Shown here: in pieces, positions 10,843 through 24,500 of the stretch
How positions within the stretch are numbered: the stretch's first letter is position 1
Layout: each line of letters starts with the position of its first letter
Assembly: GCF_958450345.1 (NCBI RefSeq)
Contig: NW_027052658.1
Coordinates: forward strand, 434,001 to 498,000
DNA: 64,000 nucleotides
Reading direction: 5' to 3'
From: Calliphora vicina
Taxonomy: Eukaryota; Arthropoda; Insecta; Diptera; Calliphoridae
Program-made: the position numbers and the translations under genes
The notes under the pieces: generated by a model
The model's database searches: none
The model's input: only the letters and a program-made list of their open reading frames with translations
Told to the model about the DNA's origin: nothing

Positions 10843-13800
10843 GTAACCCCCATTTTAAGACAGTAAGACAGTAAGAGAGTAAGAGAGCAAGAGAGCAAGA
10901 GAGCAAGAGAGTAAGACAGTAAGACAGTAAGACAGTAAGACAGTAAGACAGTAAGACAGTAAGACAGTAAGACAGTAAGACAGTAAGACAGTAAGACAGT
11001 AAGACAGTAAGACAGTAAGACAGTAAGACAGTAAGACAGTAAGACAGTAAGAGAGTAAGAGAGTAAGAGAGTAAGAGAGTAAGAGAGTAAGAGAGTAAGA
11101 GAGTAAGTGAGTAAGAGAGTAAGAGAGTAAGAGAGTAAGAGAGTAAGAGAGTAACCCCCATTTTAAGACAGTAAGACAGTAAGACAGTAAGAGAGTAAGA
11201 GAGTAAGAGAGCAAGAGAGCAAGAGAGCAAGAGAGTAAGAGAGTAAGAGAGTAAGACAGTAAGACAGTAAGACAGTAAGACAGTAAGACAGTAAGAGAGT
11301 AAGAGAGTAAGAGAGTAAGAGAGTAAGAGAGTAAGAGAGTAAGAGAGTAAGAGAGTAAGAGAGTAAGAGAGTAAGAGAGTAAGAGAGTAAGAGAGTAAGA
11401 GAGTAAGAGAGTAAGAGAGTAAGAGAGTAAGAGAGTAAGAGAGTAAGAGAGTAAGAGAGTAAGAGAGTAAGAGAGTAAGAGAGTAAGAGAGTAAGAGAGT
11501 AAGAGAGTAAGAGAGTAAGAGAGTAAGAGAGTAAGAGAGTAAGAGAGTAAGAGAGTAAGAGAGTAAGAGAGTAAGAGAGTAAGAGAGTAAGAGAGTAAGA
11601 GAGTAAGAGAGTAAGAGAGTAAGAGAGTAAGAGAGTAAGAGAGTAAGAGAGTAAGAGAGTAAGAGAGTAAGAGAGTAAGAGAGTAAGAGAGTAAGAGAGT
11701 AAGAGAGTAAGAGAGTAAGAGAGTAAGAGAGTAAGAGAGTAAGAGAGTAAGAGAGTAAGAGAGTAAGAGAGTAAGAGAGTAAGAGAGTAAGAGAGTAAGA
11801 GAGTAAGAGAGTAAGAGAGTAAGAGAGTAAGAGAGTAAGAGAGTAAGAGAGTAAGAGAGTAAGAGAGTAAGAGAGTAAGAGAGTAAGAGAGTAAGAGAGT
11901 AAGAGAATAAGAGGGTAAGAGAGTAAGAGAGTAAGTGAGTAAGAGAGTAACCCCCATTTTAAGACAGTAAGACAGTAAGAGAGTAAGAGAGCAAGAGAGC
12001 AAGAGAGCAAGAGAGCAAGAGAGTAAGACAGTAAGACAGTAAGACAGTAAGACAGTAAGACAGTAAGACAGTAAGACAGTAAGACAGTAAGACAGTAAGA
12101 CAGTAAGACAGTAAGAGAGTAAGAGAGTAAGAGAGTAAGAGAGTAAGAGAGTAAGAGAGTAAGAGAGTAAGAGAGTAAGAGAGTAAGAGAGTAATAGGGT
12201 AAGAGAGTAAGAGAGTAAGAGAGTAAGAGAGTAAGAGAGTAAGAGAGTAAGAGAGTAAGAGAGTAAGAGAGTAAGAGAGTAAGAGAGTAAGAGAGTAAGA
12301 GAGTAAGAGAGTAAGAGAGTAAGAGAGTAAGAGAGTAAGAGAGCAAGAGAGCAAGAGAGCAAGAGAGCAAGAGAGCAAGAGAGCAAGAGAGCAAGAGAGC
12401 AAGAGAGCAAGAGAGCAAGAGAGTAGGAGAGTAAGAGAGCAAGAGAGCAAGAGAGCAAGAGAGTAAGAGAGTAAGAGAGTAAGAGAGTAAGAGAGTAAGA
12501 GAGTAAGAGAGTAAGACAGTAAGACAGTAAGACAGTAAGAGAGTAAGAGAGTAAGAGAGTAAGAGAGTAAGAGAGTAAGAGAGTAAGAGAGCAAGAGAGC
12601 AAGAGAGTTAGAGATTAAGAGAGTAAGAGATTAAGAGAGTAAGAGAGTAAGAGAGTAAGAGAGTAAGAGAGTAAGAGAGTAAGAGAGTAAGAGAGTAAGA
12701 GAGTAAGAGAGCAAGAGAGCAAGAGAGTAAGAGAGTAAGAGATTAAGAGAGTAAGAGAGTAAGAGAGTAAGAGATTAAGAGAGTAAGAGAGTAAGAGAGT
12801 AAGAGAGTAAGAGAGTAAGAGAGTAAGAGAGTAAGAGAGTAAGAGAGTAAGAGAGTAAGAGAGTAAGAGAGTAAGAGAGTAAGAGAGTAAGAGAGTAAGA
12901 GAGTAAGAGAGTAAGAGAGTAAGAGAGTAAGAGAGTAAGACAGTAAGAGAGTAAGAGAGTAAGAGAGTAAGAGAGTAAGAGAGTAAGAGAGTAAGAGAGT
13001 AAGAGAGTAAGAGAGTAAGAGAGTAAGAGAGTAAGAGAGTAAGAGAGTAAGAGAGTAAGAGAGTAAGAGGGTAAGAGAGTAAGAGAGTAAGTGAGTAAGA
13101 GAGTAAGAGAGTAAGAGAGTAAGAGAGTAAGAGAGTAAGAGAGTAAGAGAGTAACCCCCATTTTAAGACAGTAAGACAGTAAGACAGTAAGAGAGTACGA
13201 GAGTAAGACAGTAAGAGAGTAAGAGAGTAAGAGAGTAAGAGAGTAAGAGAGTAAGAGAGTAAGAGAGTAAGAGAGTAAGAGAGTAAGAGAGTAAGAGAGT
13301 AAGAGAGTAAGAGAGTAAGAGAGTAAGAGAGTAAGAGAGTAAGAGAGTAAGAGAGTAAGAGAGTAAGAGAGTAAGAGAGTAAGAGAGTAAGAGAGTAAGA
13401 GAGTAAGAGAGTAAGAGAGTAAGAGAGTAAGAGAGTAAGAGAGTAAGAGAGTAAGAGAGTAAGAGAGTAAGAGAGTAAGAGAGTAAGAGAGTAAGAGAGT
13501 AAGAGAGTAAGAGAGTAAGAGAGTAAGAGAGTAAGAGAGTAAGAGAGTAAGAGAGTAAGAGAGTAAGAGAGTAAGAGAGTAAGAGAGTAAGAGAGTAAGA
13601 GAGTAAGAGAGTAAGAGAGTAAGAGAGTAAGAGAGTAAGAGAGTAAGAGAGTAAGAGAGTAAGAGAGTAAGAGAGTAAGAGAGTAAGAGAGTAAGAGGGT
13701 ATGAGAGCAAGAGAGTAACCCCCATTTTAAGACAGTAAGACAGTAAGAGAGTAAGAGAGTAAGAGAGCAAGAGAGCAAGAGAGCAAGAGAGCAAGAGAGC

Positions 13801-16800
13801 AAGAGAGCAAGAGAGCAAGAGAGCAAGAGAGCAAGAGAGCAAGAGAGTAAGACAGTAAGACAGTAAGACAGTAAGACTGTAAGACAGTAAGACAGTAAGA
13901 CAGTAAGACAGTAAGAGAGTAAGAGAGTAAGAGAGTAAGAGAGTAAGAGAGTAAGAGAGTAAGAGAGTAAGAGAGTAAGAGAGTAAGAGAGTAAGAGAGT
14001 AAGAGAGTAAGAGAGCAAGAGAGCAAGAGAGTTAGAGATTAAGAGAGTAAGCGATTAAGAGAGTAAGAGAGTAAGAGAGTAAGAGAGTAAGAGAGTAAGA
14101 GAGTAAGAGAGTAAGAGAGTAAGAGAGTAAGAGAGTAAGAGAGTAAGAGAGTAAGAGAGCAAGAGAGCAAGAGAGTAAGAGAGTAAGAGATTAAGAGAGT
14201 AAGAGAGTAAGAGATTAAGAGAGTAAGAGAGTAAGAGAGTAAGAGAGTAAGAGAGTAAGAGAGTAAGACAGTAAGAGAGTAAGAGAGTAAGAGAGTAAGA
14301 GAGTAAGAGAGTAAGAGAGTAAGAGAGTAAGAGAGTAAGAGGGTAAGAGAGTAAGAGAGTAAGTGAGTAAGAGAGTAAGAGAGTAAGAGAGTAACCCCCA
14401 TTTTAAGACAGTAAGACAGTAAGAGAGTAAGAGAGTAAGAGAGTAAGAGAGTAAGAGAGTAAGAGAGTAAGAGAGTAAGAGAGTAAGAGAGTAAGAGAGT
14501 AAGAGAGTAAGAGAGTAAGAGAGTAAGAGAGTAAGAGAGTAAGAGAGTAAGAGAGTAAGAGAGTAAGAGAGTAAGAGAGTAAGAGAGTAAGAGAGTAAGA
14601 GAGTAAGAGAGTAAGAGAGTAAGAGAGTAAGAGAGTAAGAGAGTAAGAGAGTAAGAGAGTAAGAGAGTAAGAGAGTAAGAGAGTAAGAGAGTAAGAGAGT
14701 AAGAGAGTAAGAGGGTAAGAGAGTAAGAGAGTAACCCCCATTTTAAGACAGTAAGACAGTAAGAGAGTAAGAGAGTAAGAGAGCAAGAGAGCAAGAGAGT
14801 AAGAGAGTAAGACAGTAAGACAGTAAGACAGTAAGACAGTAAGACAGTAAGACAGTAAGACAGTAAGAGAGTAAGAGAGTAAGAGAGTAAGAGAGTAAGA
14901 GAGTAAGAGAGTAAGAGAGTAAGAGAGTAAGAGAGTAAGAGAGTAAGAGAGTAAGAGAGTAAGAGAGTAAGAGAGTAAGAGAGTAAGAGAGTAAGAGAGT
15001 AAGAGAGTAAGAGAGTAAGAGAGTAAGAGAGTAAGAGAGTAAGAGAGTAAGAGAGTAAGAGAGTAAGAGAGTAAGAGAGTAAGAGAGTAAGAGAGTAAGA
15101 GAGTAAGAGAGTAAGAGAGTAAGAGAGTAAGAGAGTAAGAGAGTAAGAGAGTAAGAGAGTAAGAGAGTAAGAGAGTAAGAGAGTAAGAGAGTAAGAGAGT
15201 AAGAGAGTAAGAGAGTAAGAGAGTAAGAGAGTAAGAGAGTAAGAGAGTAAGAGAGTAAGAGAGTAAGAGAGTAGGAGAGTAAGAGAGTAAGAGGGTAAGA
15301 GAGCAAGAGAGCAAGAGAGTAAGAGAGTAAGACAGTAAGAGGGTAAGAGAGTAAGAGAGTAACCCCCATTTTAAGACAGTAAGAGAGTAAGAGAGCAAGA
15401 GAGCAAGAGAGCAAGAGAGCAAGAGAGCAAGAGAGCAAGAGAGTAAGACAGTAAGACAGTAAGACAGTAAGACAGTAAGACAGTAAGACAGTAAGACAGT
15501 AAGACAGTAAGACAGTAAGACAGTAAGACAGTAAGACAGTAAGACAGTAAGACAGTAAGACAGTAAGACAGTAAGACAGTAAGACAGTAAGACAGTAAGA
15601 CAGTAAGAGAGTAAGAGAGTAAGAGAGTAAGAGGGTAAGAGAGTAAGAGAGTAAGAGAGTAAGAGGGTAAGAGAGTAAGAGAGTAACCCCCATTTTAAGA
15701 CAGTAAGAGAGTAAGAGAGCAAGAGAGCAAGAGAGTAAGAGAGTAAGAGAGTAAGACAGTAAGACAGTAAGACAGTAAGACAGTAAGACAGTAAGACAGT
15801 AAGACAGTAAGACAGTAAGACAGTAAGACAGTAAGACAGTAAGACAGTAAGACAGTAAGACAGTAAGACAGTAAGACAGTAAGACAGTAAGACAGTAAGA
15901 CAGTAAGACAGTAAAACAGTAAGACAGTAAGACAGTAAGACAGTAAGACAGTAAGACAGTAAGACAGTAAGACAGTAAGACAGTAAGACAGTAAGACAGT
16001 AAGACAGTAAGACAGTAAGAGAGTAAGAGAGTAAGAGAGTAAGAGAGTAAGAGAGTAAGAGGGTAAGAGAGTAAGAGAGTAAGAGAGTAAGAGAGTAAGA
16101 GAGTAAGAGAGTAAGAGGGTAAGAGAGCAAGAGAGCAAGAGAGTAAGAGAGTAAGACAGTAAGAGAGTAACCCCCATTTTAAGACAGTAAGACAGTAAGA
16201 GAGTAAGAGAGCAAGAGAGCAAGAGAGCAAGAGAGCAAGAGAGCAAGAGAGCAAGAGAGCAAGAGAGCAAGAGAGCAAGAGAGTAAGACAGTAAGACAGT
16301 AAGACAGTAAGACAGTAAGACAGTAAGACAGTAAGACAGTAAGACAGTAAGACAGTAAGACAGTAAGACAGTAAGACAGTAAGACAGTAAGACAGTAAGA
16401 CAGTAAGACAGTAAGACAGTAAGACAGTAAGACAGTAAGACAGTAAGACAGTAAGACAGTAAGACAGTAAGAGAGTAACCCCCTTTTTAAGACAGTAAGA
16501 GAGTAAGAGAGCAAGAGAGCAAGAGAGCAAGAGAGCAAGAGAGCAAGAGAGCAAGAGAGCAAGAGAGTAAGACAGTAAGACAGTAAGACAGTAAGACAGT
16601 AAGACAGTAGGACAGTAAGACAGTAAGACAGTAAGACAGTAAGACAGTAAGACAGTAAGACAGTAAGACAGTAAGACAGTAAGACAGTAAGACAGTAAGA
16701 CAGTAAGACAGTAAGACAGTAAGACAGTAAGACAGTAAGACAGTAAGACAGTAAGACAGTAAGACAGTAAGACAGTAAGACAGTAAGACAGTAAGACAGT

Positions 16801-18540
16801 AAGACAGTAAGACAGTAAGACAGTAAGACAGTAAGACAGTAAGACAGTAAGACAGTAAGACAGTAAGACAGTAAGACAGTAAGACAGTAAGACAGTAAGA
16901 CAGTAAGACAGTAAGACAGTAAGACAGTAAGACAGTAAGACAGTAAGACAGTAAGACAGTAAGACAGTAAGACAGTAAGACAGTAAGACAGTAAGACAGT
17001 AAGACAGTAAGACAGTAAGACAGTAAGACAGTAAGACAGTAAGACAGTAAGACAGTAAGACAGTAAGACAGTAAGACAGTAAGACAGTAAGACAGTAAGA
17101 CAGTAAGACAGTAAGACAGTACGACAGTAAGACAGTAAGACAGTAAGACAGTAAGACAGTAAGACAGTAAGACAGTAAGACAGTAAGACAGTAAGAGAGT
17201 AAGAGAGCAAGAGAGCAAGAGAGCAAGAGAGTAAGAGAGTAACCACCATTTTAAGACAGTAAGAGAGCAAGAGAGTAAGAGAGTAACCCACATTTTAAGA
17301 CAGTAAGAGAGTAAGAGGGTAAGAGAGTAAGAGAGTAAGAGAGTAAGAGAGAGTAAGAGAGTAAGAGAGTAAGATAGTAAGAGAGTAAGAGAGTAAGAGA
17401 GTAAGAGAGTAAGAGAGTAAGAGAGTAAGAGAGCAAGAGAGCAAGAGAGCAAGAGAGCAAGAGAGCAAGAGAGCAAGAGAGTAAGACAGTAAGACAGTAA
17501 GACAGTAAGACAGTAAGACAGTAATACAGTAAGACAGTAAGAGAGTAAGAGAGTAAGAGAGTAAGAGAGTAAGAGAGTAAGAGAGTAAGAGAGTAAGAGA
17601 GTAAGAGAGTAAGAGAGTAAGAGAGTAAGAGAGTAAGAGAGTAAGAGAGTAAGAGAGTAAGAGAGTAAGAGAGTAAGAGAGTAAGAGAGTAAGAGAGTAA
17701 GAGAGTAAGAGAGTAAGAGAGTAAGAGAGTAAGAGAGTAAGAGAGTAAGAGAGTAAGAGAGTAAGAGAGTAAGAGAGTAAGAGAGTAAGAGAGTAAGAGA
17801 GTAAGAGAGTAAGAGAGTAAGAGAGTAAGAGAGTAAGAGAGTAAGAGAGTAAGAGAGTAAGAGAGTAAGAGAGTAAGAGAGTAAGAGAGTAAGAGAGTAA
17901 GAGAGTAAGAGAGTAAGAGAGTAAGAGAGTAAGAGAGTAAGAGAGTAAGAGAGTAAGAGAGTAAGAGAGTAAGAGAGTAAGAGAGTAAGAGAGTAAGAGA
18001 GTAAGAGGGTAAGAGAGTAACCCCCATTTTAAGACAGTAAGAGAGTAAGAGAGCAAGAGAGCAAGAGAGCAAGAGAGCAAGAGAGTAAGAGAGTAAGAGA
18101 GTAAGACAGTAAGACAGTAAGACAGTAAGACAGTAAGACAGTAAGACAGTAAGACAGTAAGAGAGTAACCCCCTTTTTAAGACAGTAAGAGAGTAAGAGA
18201 GCAAGAGAGTAAGACAGTAAGACAGTAAGACAGTAAGACAGTAAGACAGTAAGACAGTAAGACAGTAAGACAGTAAGACAGTAAGACAGTAAGACAGTAA
18301 GACAGTAAGACAGTAAGACAGTAAGACAGTAAGACAGTAAGACAGTAAGACAGTAAGACAGTAAGACAGTAAGACAGTAAGACAGTAAGACAGTAAGACA
18401 GTAAGACAGTAAGACAGTAAGACAGTAAGAGAGTAAGAGAGTAAGAGAGCAAGAGAGCAAGAGAGCAAGAGAGTAAGAGAGTAACCACCATTTTAAGACA
18501 GTAAGAGAGTAAGAGAGCAAGAGAGTAAGAGAGTAACCCA
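10843..18540. repeat. GTAAGAGA satellite with frequent CCCCCATTTT cassettes and long GTAAGACA runs
   Basis: The 8-bp array contains cassettes starting at 10843, 11151, 11947, 13151, 13715, 14391, 14731, 15359, 15683, 16167, 16475, 17239, 17283, 18017, 18165, 18481 and 18533. Most are the CCCCCATTTTAA type. Those at 16475 and 18165 read CCCCCTTTTTAA, a shared point variant that implies local duplication. After many cassettes comes a short GCAAGAGA run and then a homogeneous GTAAGACA run. Units are therefore ordered rather than randomly mixed. A 2-bp phase slip (GAGAGAGTAAG) lies near 17345. No gene is seen. Confidence 0.95.
16563..17190. repeat. Near-pure GTAAGACA sub-array
   Basis: About 78 consecutive copies of the GTAAGACA variant, broken only by isolated substitutions (GTAGGACA near 16608, GTACGACA near 17119). 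This is the longest run of this variant in the window. It begins after a GCAAGAGA run and ends with GCAAGAGA units and a CCACCA cassette at 17239. That block order recurs throughout the array. Homogeneity over 620 bp points to local amplification of one variant by slippage or unequal exchange. Confidence 0.9.
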
Positions 18541-21500
18541 CATTTTAAGACAGTAAGAGAGTAAGAGGGTAAGAGAGTAAGAGAGTAAGAGAGTAAGATA
18601 GTAAGAGAGTAAGAGAGTAAGAGAGTAAGAGAGTAAGAGAGTAAGATAGTAAGAGAGTAAGAGAGTAAGAGAGTAAGAGAGTAAGATAGTAAGAGAGTAA
18701 GAGAGTAAGAGAGTAAGAGAGTAAGAGAGTAAGAGAGTAAGAGAGTAAGAGAGTAAGAGAGTAAGAGAGTAAGAGAGTAAGAGAGTAAGAGAGTAAGAGA
18801 GTAAGAGAGTAAGAGAGTAAGAGAGTAAGAGAGTAAGAGAGTAAGAGAGTAAGAGAGTAAGAGAGTAAGAGAGTAAGAGAGTAAGAGAGTAAGAGAGTAA
18901 GAGAGTAAGAGAGTAAGAGAGTAAGAGAGTAAGAGAGTAAGAGAGTAAGACAGTAAGAGAGTAAGAGAGTAAGAGAGTAAGAGAGTAAGAGAGTAAGAGA
19001 GTAAGAGAGTAAGAGAGTAAGAGAGTAAGAGAGTAAGAGAGTAAGAGAGTAAGAGAGTAAGAGAGTAAGAGAGTAAGAGAGTAAGAGAGTAAGAGAGTAA
19101 GAGAGTAAGAGAGTAAGAGAGTAAGAGAGTAAGAGAGTAAGAGAGTAAGAGAGTAAGAGAGTAAGAGAGTAAGAGAGTAAGAGAGTAAGAGAGTAAGAGA
19201 GTAAGAGAGTAAGAGAGTAAGAGAGTAAGAGAGTAAGAGAGTAAGAGAGTAAGAGAGTAAGAGAGTAAGAGAGTAAGAGAGTAAGAGAGTAAGAGAGTAA
19301 GAGAGTAAGAGAGTAAGAGAGTAAGAGAGTAAGAGAGTAAGAGAGTAAGAGAGTAAGAGAGTAAGAGAGTAAGAGAGTAAGAGAGTAAGAGAGTAAGAGA
19401 GTAAGAGAGTAAGAGAGTAAGAGAGTAAGAGGGTAAGAGGGTAAGAGAGTAAGAGAGTAAGAGAGCAAGAGAGTAACCCCCATTTTAAGACAGTAAGACA
19501 GTAAGAGAGTAAGAGAGTAAGAGAGCAAGAGAGCAAGAGAGCAAGAGAGCAAGAGAGCAAGAGAGCAAGAGAGCAAGAGAGCAAGAGAGCAAGAGAGCAA
19601 GAGAGTAAGACAGTAAGACAGTAAGACTGTAAGACAGTAAGACAGTAAGACAGTAAGACAGTAAGACAGTAAGACAGTAAGACAGTAAGACAGTAAGACA
19701 GTAAGACAGTAAGACAGTAAGACAGTAAGACAGTAAGACAGTAAGACAGTAAGACAGTAAGACAGTAAGACAGTAAGAGAGTAAGAGAGCAAGAGAGTAA
19801 CCACAATTTTAAGACAGTAAGAGAGTAAGAGAGCAAGAGGGTAAGAGAGTAAGAGAGTAAGAGAGTAAGAGAGTAAGAGAGTAAGAGAGTAAGAGAGTAA
19901 GAGAGTAAGAGAGTAAGAGAGTAAGAGAGTAAGAGAGTAAGAGAGTAAGAGAGTAAGAGAGTAAGAGAGTAAGAGAGTAAGAGAGTAAGAGAGTAAGAGA
20001 GTAAGAGAGTATGAGAGTATGAGAGTAAGAGAGTAAGAGAGTAAGAGAGTAAGAGAGTAAGAGAGTAAGAGAGTAAGAGAGTAAGAGAGTAAGAGAGTAA
20101 GAGAGTATGAGAGTATGAGAGTAAGAGAGTAAGAGAGTAAGAGAGTAAGAGAGTAAGAGAGTAAGAGAGTAAGAGAGTAAGAGAGTAAGAGAGCAAGAGA
20201 GTAAGAGAGTAAGAGAGTAAGAGAGTAAGAGAGTAAGAGAGTAAGAGAGTTAGAGAGTAAGAGAGTAAGAGAGTAAGAGAGTAAGAGAGTAAGAGAGTAA
20301 GAGAGTAAGAGAGTAAGAGAGTAAGAGAGTAAGAGAGTAAGAGAGTAAGAGAGTAAGAGAGTAAGAGAGTAAGAGAGTAAGAGAGTAAGAGAGTAAGAGA
20401 GTAAGAGAGTAAGAGAGTAAGAGAGTAAGAGAGTAAGAGAGTAAGAGAGTAAGAGAGTAAGAGAGTAAGAGAGTAAGAGAGTAAGAGAGTAAGACAGTAA
20501 GACAGTAAGACAGTAAGACAGTAAGAGAGTAAGAGAGTAAGAGAGTAAGAGAGTAAGAGAGTAAGAGAGTAAGAGAGTAAGAGAGTAAGAGAGTAAGAGA
20601 GCAAGAGAGCAAGAGAGCAAGAGAGCAAGAGAGCAAGAGAGCAAGAGAGTAAGACAGTAAGACAGTAAGACAGTAAGACAGTAAGACAGTAAGACAGTAA
20701 GACAGTAAGACAGTAAGACAGTAAGACTGTAAGACTGTAAGACAGTAAGACAGTAAGACAGTAAGACAGTAAGACAGTAAGACAGTAAGACAGTAAGACA
20801 GTAAGACAGTAAGACAGTAAGACAGTAAGACAGTAAGACAGTAAGACAGTAAGACAGTAAGACAGTAAGACAGTAAGACAGTAAGACAGTAAGACAGTAA
20901 GACAGTAAGAGAGCAAGAGAGTAACCACCATTTTAAGACAGTAAGAGAGTAAGAGAGCAAGAGGGTAATAGAGTAAGAGAGTAAGAGGGTAAGAGAGTAA
21001 GAGAGTAAGAGAGTAAGAGAGTAAGAGAGTAAGAGAGTAAGAGAGTAAGAGAGTAAGAGAGTAAGAGAGTAAGAGAGTAAGAGAGTAAGAGAGTAAGAGA
21101 GTAAGAGAGTAAGAGAGTAAGAGAGTAAGAGAGTAAGAGAGTAAGAGAGTAAGAGAGTAAGAGAGTAAGAGAGTAAGAGAGTAAGAGAGTAAGAGAGTAA
21201 GAGAGTAAGAGAGTAAGAGAGTAAGAGAGTAAGAGAGTAAGAGAGTAAGAGAGTAAGAGAGTAAGAGAGTAAGAGAGTAAGAGAGTAAGAGAGTAAGAGA
21301 GTAAGAGAGTAAGAGAGTAAGAGAGTAAGAGAGTAAGAGAGTAAGAGAGTAAGAGAGTAAGAGAGTAAGAGAGTAAGAGAGTAAGAGAGTAAGAGAGTAA
21401 GAGAGTAAGAGAGTAAGAGAGTAAGAGAGTAAGAGAGTATGAGAGTAAGAGAGTAAGAGAGTAAGAGAGTAAGAGAGTAAGAGAGTAAGAGAGTAAGAGA

Positions 21501-24500
21501 GTAAGAGAGTAAGAGAGTAAGAGAGTAAGAGAGTAAGAGAGTATGAGAGTATGAGAGTATGAGAGTAAGAGAGTAAGAGAGTAAGAGAGTAAGAGAGTAA
21601 GAGAGTTAGAGAGTAAGAGAGTAAGAGAGTAAGAGAGTAAGAGAGTAAGAGAGTAAGAGAGTAAGAGAGTAAGAGAGTAAGAGAGTAAGAGAGTAAGAGA
21701 GTAAGAGAGTAAGAGAGTAAGAGAGTAAGAGAGTAAGAGAGTAAGAGAGTAAGAGAGTAAGAGAGTAAGAGAGTAAGAGAGTAAGAGAGTAAGAGAGTAA
21801 GAGAGTAAGAGAGTAAGAGAGTAAGAGAGTAAGAGAGTAAGAGAGTAAGAGAGTAAGAGAGTAAGAGAGTAAGAGAGTAAGAGAGTAAGAGAGTAAGAGA
21901 GTAAGAGAGTAAGAGAGTAAGAGAGTAAGAGAGTAAGAGAGTAAGAGAGTAAGAGAGTATGAGAGTAAGAGAGTAAGAGAGTAAGAGAGTAAGAGAGTAA
22001 GAGAGTAAGAGAGTAAGAGAGTAAGAGAGTAAGAGAGTAAGAGAGTAAGAGAGTAAGAGAGTAAGAGAGTAAGAGAGTAAGAGAGTAAGAGAGTAAGAGA
22101 GTAAGAGAGTAAGAGAGTAAGAGAGTAAGAGAGTAAGAGAGTAAGAGGGTAAGAGAGTAAGAGGGTAAGAGAGTAAGAGATTAACCCCCATTTTAAGACA
22201 GTAAGACAGTAAGAGAGTAAGAGAGTAAGAGAGTAAGTGAGTAAGTGAGTAAGAGAGTAAGAGAGTAAGAGAGTAAGAGAGTAAGAGAGTAAGAGACTAA
22301 GAGAGTAAGAGAGTAAGAGAGTAAGAGAGTAAGAGAGTAAGAGAGCAAGAGAGTAAGAGAGTATGAGAGTATGAGAGTATGAGAGTAAGAGAGTAAGAGA
22401 GTAAGAGAGTAAGAGAGTAAGAGAGTAAGAGAGTAAGAGAGTAAGAGAGTAAAAGAGTAAGAGAGTAAGAGAGTAAGAGAGTAAGAGAGTAAGAGAGTAA
22501 GAGAGTAAGAGAGTAAGAGAGTAAGAGAGTAAGAGAGTAAGAGAGTAAGAGAGTAAGAGAGTAAGAGAGTAAGAGAGTAAGAGAGTAAGAGAGTAAGAGA
22601 GTAAGAGAGTAAGAGAGTAAGAGAGTAAGAGAGTAAGAGAGTAAGAGAGTAAGAGAGTAAGAGAGTAAGAGAGTAAGAGAGTAAGAGAGTAAGAGAGTAA
22701 GAGAGTAAGAGAGTAAGAGAGTAAGAGAGTAAGAGAGTAAGAGAGTAAGAGAGTAAGAGAGTAAGAGAGTAAGAGAGTAAGAGAGTAAGAGAGTAAGAGA
22801 GTAAGAGAGTAAGAGAGTAAGAGACTAAGAGAGTAAGAGAGTAAGAGAGTAAGAGAGTAAGAGAGTAAGAGAGTAAGAGAGTAAGAGAGTAAGAGAGTAA
22901 GACAGTAAGACAGTAAGACAGTAAGACAGTAAGACAGTAAGACAGTAAGAGAGTAAGAGAGTAAGAGAGTAAGAGAGTAAGAGAGTAAGAGAGTAAGAGA
23001 GTAAGAGAGTAAGAGAGTAAGAGAGTAAGAGAGTAAGAGAGTAAGAGAGTAAGAGAGTAAGAGAGTAAGAGAGTAAGAGAGTAAGAGAGTAAGAGAGTAA
23101 GAGAGTAAGAGAGTAAGAGAGTAAGAGAGTAAGAGAGTAAGAGAGTAAGAGAGTAAGAGAGTAAGAGAGTAAGAGAGTAAGAGAGTAAGAGAGTAAGAGA
23201 GTAAGAGAGTAAGAGAGTAAGAGAGTAAGACAGTAAGACAGTAAGACAGTAAGACAGTAAGACAGTAAGACAGTAAGACAGTAAGACAGTAAGACAGTAA
23301 GACAGTAAGAGAGTAAGAGAGTAAGAGAGTAAGAGAGTAAGAGAGTAAGAGAGTAAGAGAGTAAGAGAGTAAGAGAGTAAGAGAGTAAGAGAGTAAGAGA
23401 GTAAGAGAGTAAGAGAGTAAGAGAGTAAGAGAGTAAGAGAGTAAGAGAGTAAGAGAGTAAGAGAGTAAGAGAGTAAGAGAGTAAGAGAGTAAGAGAGTAA
23501 GAGAGTAAGAGAGTAAGAGAGTAAGAGAGTAAGAGAGTAAGAGAGTAAGAGAGTAAGAGAGTAAGAGAGTAAGAGAGTAAGAGAGTAAGAGAGTAAGAGA
23601 GTAAGAGAGTAAGAGAGTAAGAGAGTAAGAGAGTAAGAGAGTAAGAGAGTAAGAGAGTAAGAGAGTAAGAGAGTAAGAGAGTAAGAGAGTAAGAGAGTAA
23701 GAGAGTAAGAGAGTAAGAGAGTAAGAGAGTAAGAGAGTAAGAGAGTAAGAGAGTAAGAGAGTAAGAGAGTAAGAGAGTAAGAGAGTAAGAGAGTAAGAGA
23801 GTAAGAGAGTAAGAGAGTAAGAGAGTAAGAGAGTAAGAGAGTATGAGAGTAAGAGAGTAAGAGAGTAAGAGAGTAAGAGAGTAAGAGAGTAAGAGAGTAA
23901 GAGAGTAAGAGAGTAAGAGAGTAAGAGAGTAAGAGAGTATGAGAGTATGAGAGTAAGAGAGTAAGAGAGTAAGAGAGTAAGAGAGTAAGAGAGTTAGAGA
24001 GTAAGAGAGTAAGAGAGTAAGAGAGTAAGAGAGTAAGAGAGTAAGAGAGTAAGAGAGTAAGAGAGTAAGAGAGTAAGAGAGTAAGAGAGTAAGAGAGTAA
24101 GAGAGTAAGAGAGTAAGAGAGTAAGAGAGTAAGAGAGTAAGAGAGTAAGAGAGTAAGAGAGTAAGAGAGTAAGAGAGTAAGAGAGTAAGAGAGTAAGAGA
24201 GTAAGAGAGTAAGAGAGTAAGAGAGTAAGAGAGTAAGAGAGTAAGAGAGTAAGAGAGTAAGAGAGTAAGAGAGTAAGAGAGTAAGAGAGTAAGAGAGTAA
24301 GAGAGTAAGAGAGTAAGAGAGTATGAGAGTAAGAGAGTAAGAGAGTAAGAGAGTAAGAGAGTAAGAGAGTAAGAGAGTAAGAGAGTAAGAGAGTAAGAGA
24401 GTAAGAGAGTAAGAGAGTAAGAGAGTAAGAGAGTAAGAGAGTAAGAGAGTAAGAGAGTAAGAGAGTAAGAGAGTAAGAGAGTAAGAGAGTAAGAGAGTAA

